64,000 nucleotides of DNA from Catenibacillus scindens (GTDB taxonomy: Bacteria > Bacillota > Clostridia > Lachnospirales > Lachnospiraceae): positions 1 to 64,000 of the forward strand of contig NZ_JACHFW010000017.1 of assembly GCF_014202115.1 (NCBI RefSeq), in the 5' to 3' direction. Under the pieces are notes generated by a model, which saw nothing but the letters and a program-made list of their open reading frames with translations, searched no databases and had not been told where the DNA came from. How positions within the stretch are numbered: position 1 is the first letter of the stretch; each line of letters opens with the position of its first letter. Of this stretch, positions 28,941 to 34,880 are shown in pieces. A program made the translations under genes and the position numbers.

Positions 28941-29747
28941 ATGAAAGTATTAAAGCGAATAGTTACACCGTGCTTATCTTCCATTTTGGTATTAATGATA
29001 TTCTTTAATTTTAATCTGGAATGCTTTGCATATGATTTTGATGGTACAACAGATACATATGAAGAAATCTCAAGTGAGGAAATTTCAGATAACCTACTTG
29101 TATATTTAGATTCTTTAAATATTGATACACAAGCCATAGAAAAAATTCAACTCAGCACTCCGGTTCAAACTCGCCAACTCGGCAGCTCAGAAAATAAACT
29201 TTTTATTACAACTGGAAATGATCAAGAAAAGCATATTTATGTTCTTCAGAATCTTCAAGAAAAAAATGGTATTATCGAGCCATGTGAAGTTATAAAAAAA
29301 GTTAGTACAAGAGCATCAGGGAGTGACCAGTGGACGCCTTCAGGGACAGGTGTAACCTTAGTTAATATGGCATCTTATAATATATACCAAAATGGTAAGG
29401 ATGTTGTTAATGTCTACTATAATCCGTATTCTTTGATAACTTATTATAGAATTAATAGTGGTTCTTATGTTGTGAAATCTTTTACAACTGAGTTTACTTC
29501 AATCGGAGAAGTAACAACATATCCTGGATTTGTAGGATTAGGATATAATAGTGCCCATGTAATAAGTTTGAGCCAAAGCGCTCCCATTGAATATAATATG
29601 TATTCACGAATATCTTATTTCTCCAGTGGCCCAACACAATTATTAAGAATAGTTGCGCCTAGTACATCACATACAATGAGCATAGACTCCAATATAGTTA
29701 TTAATAATACACTGTATATGGATTCATATTATATACCTGGTTTTTAG
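28941..29747 (+). CDS. Secreted protein of unknown function
   Basis: 268 residues from ATG 28941 (AGGAGG eight bases upstream). A clear signal peptide (basic MKVLKR, hydrophobic 8-26, cleavage probably after ECFA) and then a polar mature protein rich in Ser, Thr, Tyr and Asn. The C-terminal half has regularly spaced aromatic and polar residues (NIYQNGKDVVNVYYNPYSL, ITYYRINSGSYVVKSFTTEF), suggesting a beta-sandwich. I do not recognise a family. AT-rich composition matches the island. It is followed by a lipoprotein gene 13 bases downstream. Confidence 0.7.
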   Translation: MKVLKRIVTPCLSSILVLMIFFNFNLECFAYDFDGTTDTYEEISSEEISDNLLVYLDSLNIDTQAIEKIQLSTPVQTRQLGSSENKLFITTGNDQEKHIYVLQNLQEKNGIIEPCEVIKKVSTRASGSDQWTPSGTGVTLVNMASYNIYQNGKDVVNVYYNPYSLITYYRINSGSYVVKSFTTEFTSIGEVTTYPGFVGLGYNSAHVISLSQSAPIEYNMYSRISYFSSGPTQLLRIVAPSTSHTMSIDSNIVINNTLYMDSYYIPGF

Positions 29748-29760
29748 AGGAGCTAAGAAT

Positions 29761-30333
29761 ATGAAATATATTGTAGCTTTGCTGACGGTGATAGTTTTAT
29801 GTATGTCATCCTGTAATAACCATCCTTCAGAAATTACGTTAGATCATATTTTTGATTCCTGTTGGAATGGAAGCCCCGAGGATGTATTTGAATTGATTGG
29901 CATTACCGAGCAGGATTTTTCCTGTACAGACATGGGAAGTGACTCCCTCGGGAATACTGTTATCCATTATGAATCAAAAGAACCCTGCGTTACTGTCAGA
30001 AACCAACCGGCCACGTTGATTCTTGAATTTTCAGATGAACAGATGGTTTTATGTGGCGCTCAGATATTCTATTCACTGGAGGAAGATAAAAAAGCATACG
30101 AACTTATTTATAATTGCACAGCGCAGTATGATAAACTTTATGAAAAAGATTCCACAAGTCCTTTAGTGGAAAGTTTCCGAGGAGAACAGGATTATGAAAA
30201 ATTTTCGGAAGACAGTCGTTTAAATCCCAATATGCAACAGGAATGGTTGTGCGGTAATGATTCCCGTTTATATGTGTCTTATGGAAAAAATGCATCCGCT
30301 GTACGTGTCTTGATTTTCTATATGCCCATCTGA
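29761..30333 (+). CDS. Lipoprotein of unknown function
   Basis: 190 residues with a lipoprotein signal (MKYIVALLTVIVLCMSSC, lipobox Cys18). The mature part is acidic and contains several Cys and aromatic residues (DSCWNGSPEDVFELIGITEQ, then a C-terminal region ending VRVLIFYMPI). No family recognised. The ribosome site GAGGAGC precedes the ATG. Probably in one transcript with the secreted protein before it. Confidence 0.7.
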   Translation: MKYIVALLTVIVLCMSSCNNHPSEITLDHIFDSCWNGSPEDVFELIGITEQDFSCTDMGSDSLGNTVIHYESKEPCVTVRNQPATLILEFSDEQMVLCGAQIFYSLEEDKKAYELIYNCTAQYDKLYEKDSTSPLVESFRGEQDYEKFSEDSRLNPNMQQEWLCGNDSRLYVSYGKNASAVRVLIFYMPI

Positions 30334-30430
30334 TCAAATAAAATCAATAATAAACTTATTAACCAAGTAGTCTTATTGACTACATCATTATGATACCAGG
30401 TAGTGTAAAGCGAATTATGAAAAAATCGAC

Positions 30431-30561
30431 CCCTTTCCTTGGTGCTGACCGATTCTATTTTACTTATGGAAACCCTGACAAGGCTGAATTTAACGGGCTT
30501 TCAGCCCAGCCTTGACTAGATTCCCGACATAAAATTTTGGCCTCCCAAGCCAAAGAAAGGG
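30431..30561. repeat. Long imperfect palindrome, about 130 bases
   Basis: Left arm CCCTTTCCTTGG...ATTTTA...TGACAAGGCTG mirrors the right arm, which on the opposite strand reads CCCTTTCTTTGG...ATTTTATG...GTCAAGGCTGGGCTG; an inner hairpin GGGCT-TTC-AGCCC is at the centre. Could be a MITE or a mobile-element end, or the terminator for the lipoprotein gene. Confidence 0.55.
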
Positions 30562-30568
30562 AATGTAA

Positions 30569-30742
30569 AAGGCTCATAGACCCAGCCTTCCGGGCATGGA
30601 TATGGGACTGCCGGTATGGGCGTATTTTATTCTTGTTTTCGGCGGTGAGATGGGAGTGACGGCGGCAGTGGGAGGTGCTGTTTTTTGGCTGACCGGGGGA
30701 ATCTGTTCACACCCTATACAATTGTCTGGGGCTGATGTATAA
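30569..30742 (+). pseudogene. C-terminal remnant of a membrane protein, perhaps SpoVB-like
   Basis: An open stretch of 57 codons without a plausible start encodes RPSLPGMDMGLPVWAYFILV, then FGGEMGVTAAVGGAVFWLTG, and stops: two hydrophobic segments. Its composition is like the neighbouring core genes. In many Lachnospiraceae a polysaccharide-flippase-type spoVB gene lies between spoVT and mazG, exactly the place now occupied by the island, so this may be the leftover end of that gene. The family match is weak and is inference. Confidence 0.35.
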
Positions 30743-30811
30743 TCTATAGGAAATGTCATAATAATTTTGATTATGACGTTTCCTGCTCAGGTATTGAAAG
30801 GATGTGAAACA

Positions 30812-31588
30812 ATGGACAATCATGAAAACAAATATACCTATGAGGATCTTCTTAACGTGATAGCCCGCCTGCGGGGGCCGGACGGATGCCCGTGGGATAA
30901 ACAGCAGACCCACGAAAGTTTAAGGAAATGTATGATCGAGGAAGCTTACGAAACGGTTGAGGCTATTAATCTTAAAGACGATGATAATCTTAAAGAAGAG
31001 CTGGGGGACGTGCTGCTCCAGGTGGTCATGCATGCCCGGATCGCCGGCGAGGCAGGCAGGTTTGATATGACCGATGTTGTGGACGGCGTCACAAGGAAGA
31101 TGATTCGCCGTCATCCCCATATTTTTGGAAATGGGAATGTACAGACGCCGGAGGCGGTGGCCGGCGGCTGGGAAGCTATTAAGCGGCAGGAGAAAAATGA
31201 AACCTCCCCGGTTGAGGGAATCCGCAGAGTGCCCCGGGCGCTTCCGGCCAATCTCAGAGCTGAGAAAGTGTTGAAGAAAGCTGCCGCGGCAGGGTACAAT
31301 TTTCCCTCACAAAAAGATGTGGAAGATCGGGTGGATCGTGATTTTAAAAGGCTTGGGGAAGTGCTGGCAGGCCATGAAGATCTCCGGCCGGAGGACGTTT
31401 TGGGGTGTTTGCTATTTGACCTGATCAATTTATCCCGTTTTTTAGATGTAAATATGGAAAATAGCTTGACAAATGTTATAGAAAAGTTTATAAATAGACT
31501 TGAAAGTGTTGAAAGCCTTGAAAACAGGGAGGATTCAGCAACTTTTAATGTGAACCCGCAGCTCATGAAGGCTTTGTGGGATCTGTAA
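30812..31588 (+). CDS. mazG: Nucleoside triphosphate pyrophosphohydrolase MazG
   Basis: 258 residues from MDNHENKY; the frame is open 15 codons upstream, but AAAGGATGTG precedes this ATG. Two MazG domains: the first (about 10-120) has [29 protein letters not shown] and [14 protein letters not shown], the metal-binding EExxE/ExxD pattern; the second (about 150-255) is less conserved with [16 protein letters not shown]. Hydrolyses NTPs and (p)ppGpp-related or damaged nucleotides to monophosphates. Followed by hup in the same direction, as in other Clostridia. Confidence 0.92.
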   Translation: MDNHENKYTYEDLLNVIARLRGPDGCPWDKQQTHESLRKCMIEEAYETVEAINLKDDDNLKEELGDVLLQVVMHARIAGEAGRFDMTDVVDGVTRKMIRRHPHIFGNGNVQTPEAVAGGWEAIKRQEKNETSPVEGIRRVPRALPANLRAEKVLKKAAAAGYNFPSQKDVEDRVDRDFKRLGEVLAGHEDLRPEDVLGCLLFDLINLSRFLDVNMENSLTNVIEKFINRLESVESLENREDSATFNVNPQLMKALWDL

Positions 31589-31644
31589 AAAGGACGATCG
31601 CGCAGCGTATGCGGATACCAATAAGTTTAGGAGGATTTTATACT

Positions 31645-31920
31645 ATGAACAAAGCAGAATTAATCGCAGCTATGGCTGAGAAAGCAGAGTTATCCAAAAA
31701 AGATTCCGAGAAAGCGTTAAAAGCATTCATCGACGTGGTAACAGAAGAATTAGTAAAAGGTGAAAAGATTCAGTTAGTTGGATTCGGTACATTTGAAGTT
31801 TCTGAAAGACCGGCAAGAGAGGGCAGAAATCCTCAGACAGGCGAGACTATGGAGATCAAAGCTTCCAAGGCTCCAAAATTCAAAGCGGGCAAAGCATTAA
31901 AAGACGTTATCAACGCATAA
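31645..31920 (+). CDS. hup: DNA-binding protein HU
   Basis: 91 residues, standard HU length. [20 protein letters not shown] at the N-terminus, the dimer core [20 protein letters not shown] including the conserved arm with RNPQTGE, and C-terminal [13 protein letters not shown]. Bends and compacts DNA in the nucleoid. AGGAGG lies about ten bases before the ATG. Strong terminator follows directly. Confidence 0.96.
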   Translation: MNKAELIAAMAEKAELSKKDSEKALKAFIDVVTEELVKGEKIQLVGFGTFEVSERPAREGRNPQTGETMEIKASKAPKFKAGKALKDVINA

Positions 31921-31951
31921 GAAACATTGATGATCAGATTATAACAGATAC

Positions 31952-31986
31952 CGGGTGCTGGCGACGAAACCAGCACCCGATTTTGT
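31952..31986 (+). terminator. Terminator after hup
   Basis: Perfect 10-bp GC-rich stem CGGGTGCTGG / CCAGCACCCG (31952-31961 and 31970-31979) followed by ATTTTGTT. Confidence 0.85.
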
Positions 31987-32058
31987 TATGGGCTGTTTTA
32001 CGGGCATGGGAAACCGGTAAGATTCCCGGCCAGATGTTTGTGAAAGGGGAAAAGGAAA

Positions 32059-32298
32059 GTGAGACTGGATAAATTTTTAAAAGTATCCCGGCTGATCAAG
32101 CGGCGGACTATTGCTAATGAAGCTTGTGACGCAGGGCGGGTCATGGTCAACGGCAAAGTGGCTAAGGCGTCAGCTAATGTAAAACCGGGGGATGTTATTG
32201 AGATCGGTTTTGGGACCCGCAGCGTCAGGGCGGAAGTTTTGTCGGTGGCGGAGACTTCCAAAAAGGAGGAGGCAAAAGAGTTATTCCGCTATCTGTAA
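32059..32298 (+). CDS. rqcP: S4-domain RNA-binding protein RqcP (YabO)
   Basis: 79 residues from a GTG at 32059 after AAAAGGAAA. S4 fold: MRLDKFLKVSRLIKRRTIAN, EACDAGRVMVNGKVAKASAN, VKPGDVIEIGFG. This is the Hsp15/YabO family; RqcP works with RqcH in ribosome-associated quality control by adding Ala tails on stalled 50S subunits. Position before yabP-yabQ-divIC matches Bacillus and Clostridia. Confidence 0.9.
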   Translation: MRLDKFLKVSRLIKRRTIANEACDAGRVMVNGKVAKASANVKPGDVIEIGFGTRSVRAEVLSVAETSKKEEAKELFRYL

Positions 32299-32311
32299 AG
32301 GCAGCAAGGTA

Positions 32312-32340
32312 GCATTTTTCCTGAGAAACTGGCATATAAT
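32312..32340 (+). promoter_or_regulatory. Possible sigma-E-type promoter for yabP-yabQ
   Basis: GCATTTT (32312-32318) and CATATAAT (32333-32340) spaced 14 bases resemble the mother-cell sigma-E pattern (ATA-type -35 and CATA...T -10). yabP and yabQ are under sigma-E in Bacillus subtilis; assignment here is by analogy. The TATAAT part could also serve sigma-A. Confidence 0.4.
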
Positions 32341-32374
32341 TAAATAAACCGGTGTGCTTTAGGAGAGTGTTATT

Positions 32375-32659
32375 ATGGAAGAACGTCCTGGGACGCAAAG
32401 CCATACTCTTGTGCTGAAGAACAGAAAAAAAATCCAGCTTACAGGCGTCAGTGATGTTATATCTTTTGACAGCGCCCAGATCCTTTTGGAGACATCTTCA
32501 GGGATGCTTATGGTCAAAGGCGATCAGCTTCATATGAGCCGTCTGACCGTAGAGAACGGCGAAGTCAACGTCGAAGGAAAAGTGGACAGCCTGATTTATT
32601 CCGATACCCACAAAGCGTCAAAACAGGCGGGAAAGATCATAGGAAGGCTTTTTAAATAG
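32375..32659 (+). CDS. yabP: Sporulation protein YabP
   Basis: 94 residues. YabP/YqfC family: SHTLVLKNRKKIQLTGVSDV, ISFDSAQILLETSSGMLMVK, GDQLHMSRLTVENGEVNVEG. Needed for spore coat and cortex assembly in the mother cell. Its stop directly abuts the yabQ start, so the two are coupled. GGAGAG lies 13 bases before the ATG. Confidence 0.9.
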   Translation: MEERPGTQSHTLVLKNRKKIQLTGVSDVISFDSAQILLETSSGMLMVKGDQLHMSRLTVENGEVNVEGKVDSLIYSDTHKASKQAGKIIGRLFK

Positions 32660-33133
32660 ATGTTTCTGGGCGATTCCTATGTGAGCATGGCTGTACATAC
32701 ACAGCTTGGACTGTTTTTGACGGCAATCGTGTGGGGAGCCGGCGTGGCGCTGGCCTACGATGGACTTAGGACTCTGCGTAGAGTCATGCCCACCCCGGCG
32801 TGGCTATATGCCGCGGAGGATCTTCTGTTCTGGATCGTGGAAGCACTGATGATTTTCCGTTTAATGTTCAAATATGATGACGGGGCCATACGCAGTTATA
32901 CGATGTTTGGTATGATTCTGGGTATGGCCCTTTATTTATGGATTTTTGGAAGCTGGCTGTCCAGGATCGCGGGGAAAATTCTGGGATTCTTCCTGGATAA
33001 AGTAAAAAAATGCCTGATATTTGCCGGACGATTATTGAAAATACTGTCAAGACCTTTAAAAAGGCTGGGGAAAATGTTAAAAAAGAAGGAATTAATAGCC
33101 AAATCAGTTGAAAAAGAGGTAAAAAAGGGGTAG
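32660..33133 (+). CDS. yabQ: Spore cortex biosynthesis protein YabQ
   Basis: 157 residues with four membrane helices: about 12-30, 52-68, 78-98 and a weaker amphipathic one at 100-112, and a Lys-rich C-terminal tail. The YabQ signature FLTAIVWGAGVALAYDGLR and DLLFWIVEALMIFRLMFKYDDG is clear. Required for cortex formation in the mother cell. Begins at the base after the yabP stop. Confidence 0.88.
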   Translation: MFLGDSYVSMAVHTQLGLFLTAIVWGAGVALAYDGLRTLRRVMPTPAWLYAAEDLLFWIVEALMIFRLMFKYDDGAIRSYTMFGMILGMALYLWIFGSWLSRIAGKILGFFLDKVKKCLIFAGRLLKILSRPLKRLGKMLKKKELIAKSVEKEVKKG

Positions 33134-33175
33134 AATAGGAATAGTCAAATATCCGATGAATAAATAGGTGATCTA

Positions 33176-33514
33176 ATGGCAAAAACATCAAACCATAAAA
33201 AGATAGAAAAAAAGGCGCCGCGCAGAAAGGCGCGAGGCGGCATGATCATGATCACAGGAGTTGTCCTTGTCCTGTGTTTTATTATCACTTACAGCAGCTT
33301 CGGCCTGAGATCCCAGCTCCGCGAGAATGCCGCTGTGGAGGCAGATCTGGAAGCTCAGATCAGTGAGCAGGAAGAAGTTTCCCAGGATCTTGAAAGAGAG
33401 AGCGAGTATATTCGCTCCGATGATTATATTGAAGAACTTGCGCGGGAACGTCTCGGACTTGTCCATGACAATGAGATCGTGTTCCAGAAACAGGACGAAA
33501 CCAGCGCGCAGTGA
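33176..33514 (+). CDS. divIC: Septum formation initiator DivIC/FtsB family
   Basis: 112 residues: short basic cytoplasmic tail (1-22), one membrane helix (23-42), then a coiled coil (about 45-82) and the conserved end DDYIEELARERLGLVHDNEI. This is the standard DivIC/FtsB layout; it is part of the FtsL-DivIB division complex. Neighbour order rqcP-yabP-yabQ-divIC supports DivIC. Confidence 0.9.
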   Translation: MAKTSNHKKIEKKAPRRKARGGMIMITGVVLVLCFIITYSSFGLRSQLRENAAVEADLEAQISEQEEVSQDLERESEYIRSDDYIEELARERLGLVHDNEIVFQKQDETSAQ

Positions 33515-33524
33515 TAAAGATAGC

Positions 33525-33729
33525 TGAACGGAAAGCAAGCAACAGTTCAGGCCGTCCCATTACTGATGGCTGGTTACTGTTCACTGGCAAGCCAGTAAAC
33601 AGCAACATTCGCAGGCTTATTTAAAGTTTTGCTTCGCAAAAGAAGCCTGCGAACGCCTGAATCACGTTCTTACGCAGCCAGACAGCAAGTGTCTGGCTGC
33701 TGTGTGAACAGTAACGATGGCTGAACTGA
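33525..33729. repeat. Composite family A repeat, copy A5
   Basis: Outer ends AGCTGAACGGAAAGCAAGCA and GATGGCTGAACTG. Nested inside: ACAGTTCAGGC, the TTACTGTTCACTGG / CCAGTAAACAG module, CGCAGGCTT...AAGCCTGCG and CAGCCAGACA...TGTCTGGCTG hairpins. It fills nearly all the gap between divIC and the tRNA-Met promoter. Confidence 0.65.
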
Positions 33730-33748
33730 AAAAAATAAAAATTACCTG

Positions 33749-33777
33749 TTGACATTTATAAGATCATCAGGTATAAT
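33749..33777 (+). promoter_or_regulatory. Promoter of tRNA-Met
   Basis: Consensus TTGACA (33749-33754), 17-base spacer, TATAAT (33772-33777), 15 bases before the tRNA. Confidence 0.88.
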
Positions 33778-33792
33778 AACTTTCGTTGGTGT

Positions 33793-33866
33793 GGCGGAAT
33801 AGCTCAGTTGGCTAGAGCACACGGTTCATACCCGTGGTGTCGCTGGTTCAAATCCAGTTTCCGCTA
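33793..33866 (+). tRNA. tRNA-Met (CAU anticodon)
   Basis: 74 bases fold as a cloverleaf: acceptor GGCGGAA / TTCCGCT, D arm GCTC / GAGC, anticodon arm CACGG-TTCATAC-CCGTG with anticodon CAT, T arm GCTGG-TTCAAAT-CCAGT. CCA is not encoded. The sequence looks like elongator Met rather than initiator, which would have three G-C pairs above the anticodon loop. Confidence 0.93.
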
Positions 33867-33871
33867 CTGCA

Positions 33872-33902
33872 AAAAAGACGCAGCATTTGGTTGCGTCTTT
33901 TT
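33872..33902 (+). terminator. Terminator after tRNA-Met
   Basis: Perfect 11-bp stem AAAAAGACGCA / TGCGTCTTTTT (33872-33882 and 33892-33902). Confidence 0.88.
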
Positions 33903-33921
33903 GCGTTAGTTATGGCCAAAA

Positions 33922-33968
33922 AATTTCAGGCATATTGTTTTTTCAGACGACATATGCTATAATGCCAG
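33922..33968 (+). repeat. Promoter-bearing direct repeat, copy 1 (left edge of toxin-antitoxin locus)
   Basis: 47 bases repeated at 34277-34323 with four differences. This copy contains TTGTTT (33935-33940), 17 bases, TATAAT (33958-33963), predicted to drive the short RNA starting near 33970. Confidence 0.75.
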
Positions 33969-33969
33969 T

Positions 33970-34042
33970 AGGCTAAGAGATATAAGAATATCCATTGCAA
34001 ACACAAACGAAAACCCCAGTGTTGCAGCACTGGGGTTTTCTA
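33970..34042 (+). ncRNA. Predicted antitoxin RNA, about 70 nt
   Basis: Begins about seven bases after a good -10 box and ends in a 12-bp terminator hairpin (AAAACCCCAGTG / CACTGGGGTTTT at 34010-34021 and 34028-34039). Its bases 33978-34004 are nearly identical to 34152-34179 on the same strand (three substitutions and one missing base). The latter stretch is the antisense of the toxin leader, start codon and first codons, so this RNA could pair over the toxin's translation start. Predicted from sequence only. Confidence 0.6.
34010..34039. terminator. Shared bidirectional terminator of toxin and antitoxin RNA
   Basis: Stem AAAACCCCAGTG-TTGCAG-CACTGGGGTTTT has A and T tracts on both strands; the toxin mRNA (minus) and the short RNA (plus) converge on it. 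Confidence 0.75.
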
Positions 34043-34079
34043 TTCCATTTTTTGGCGGCTTAGACCATAGGCTGGTTGC

Positions 34080-34169
34080 CTACTTTTTATTGTTGTCCAA
34101 CCATTTGCAGATGAGATGGCTAATCACACCTGCCGCGACAGCAATAATAAAAGATATAAGAGCTTCCAT
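34080..34169 (-). CDS. Small hydrophobic toxin candidate (type I toxin-antitoxin)
   Basis: 29 residues: MEALISFIIAVAAGVIS, then HLICKWLDNNKK. One membrane helix and a short charged C-terminus, the usual shape of type I toxins. AAAGGGGG lies nine bases before the ATG. A minus-strand promoter TGGAAA, 17 bases, TATAAT is seen in about 34216-34244 (reverse). The antisense-like short RNA at 33970-34042 could block its start. Similar 30-residue peptides are common in clostridial genomes, usually unannotated. The toxin role is inferred. Confidence 0.6.
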   Translation of the reverse strand: MEALISFIIAVAAGVISHLICKWLDNNKK

Positions 34170-34276
34170 TTGCAAACACCCCCTTTCTGTTACCAGATTC
34201 GGGGAGGCAACATAGGCATTATAGCATTCTTATTTATCAATTTCCAGTATTTCAAAATTTTCATTATGCCATAGCG

Positions 34277-34323
34277 AATTTCCGGCATATTGTTTTTTCA
34301 GACGGCATATGCTATGATGCCGG
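34277..34323 (+). repeat. Promoter-bearing direct repeat, copy 2 (right edge of toxin-antitoxin locus)
   Basis: Matches 33922-33968 at 43 of 47 positions, but its -10 is TATGAT. It lies upstream of the toxin promoter, pointing away on the plus strand. Downstream sequence at about 34409-34434 (CTTCCAT...GCAAAC) faintly resembles the toxin start region, suggesting a decayed second unit. Confidence 0.65.
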
Positions 34324-34467
34324 GATGAAGGATGAATCTTCACATATCTAAATTCAACAGCGCAGAATCATTCTATATCTGTAAATCTTTTGTAAAAGCT
34401 AATAGAGCCACATCTTCCATGATTGTCCGCAAACTTGGAACTTTAGAATGGCTGTTTGTTGAGCTTG

Positions 34468-34705
34468 GCCCGGTCTGATCTTTATGCAGGCATAAATCAT
34501 CCCGCCCTGCGACGGATGGCTGAAGGGAAAAGTAAGCAACAGTTCAGCCCGCGCCATTCGCAAAGCCGCGCTGCCGCGCTGACCCGCGGCTAACGCCGCT
34601 CCTTTGCTCATAATCAGGCGCTCAACACATCCGTCATAGGGCGGTCTGATCTTTATGCAGGCATAAATCATCCCGCCCTATGACGGATGGCTGAACTGTT
34701 GCTAT
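34468..34705. repeat. Composite family A repeat, copy A6
   Basis: Contains twice the unit CGGTCTGATCTTTATGCAGG CATAAATCATCCCGCCCT (from 34471 and 34644) followed by ACGGATGGCTGAA, and between them AAGTAAGCAACAGTTCAGCC with the inverted module CGCGCTGACCCGCGGCTAAC GCCGCTCCTTTGCTC (34576-34611). It ends with GATGGCTGAACTGTTGCT. The gap 34324-34880 holds otherwise only AT-rich leader of spoIIE. Confidence 0.7.
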
Positions 34706-34880
34706 AAAATATTAAGCGCTTCTTAAACAGGTTTAATTTCTTAAAAAACCGAAAAAATCCCCTTGAATAAGACATTATGCCGAAAGGTTTTTATTTTTTT
34801 ATGCCAGAATATGACAGACAAATCCAATGAGGAACGCTATAATGGGTGGCACCAACAAGGGAAAGTCAGGAGGCTCGTCA

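Larger units (their letters stand above)
30334..30811. other. Island right edge: palindrome and possible gene remnant
   Basis: AT-rich spacer (30334-30430), then the long palindrome (30431-30561), then a fragment with composition like the core genome (from about 30569), then the leader of mazG. No intact gene. Confidence 0.6.

Noticed and set aside
34399-34671. 90-codon minus-strand frame
   Set aside because: It consists almost entirely of repeat A6, including two copies of the same MIYACIKIRP peptide arising from the repeated unit; no ribosome site.
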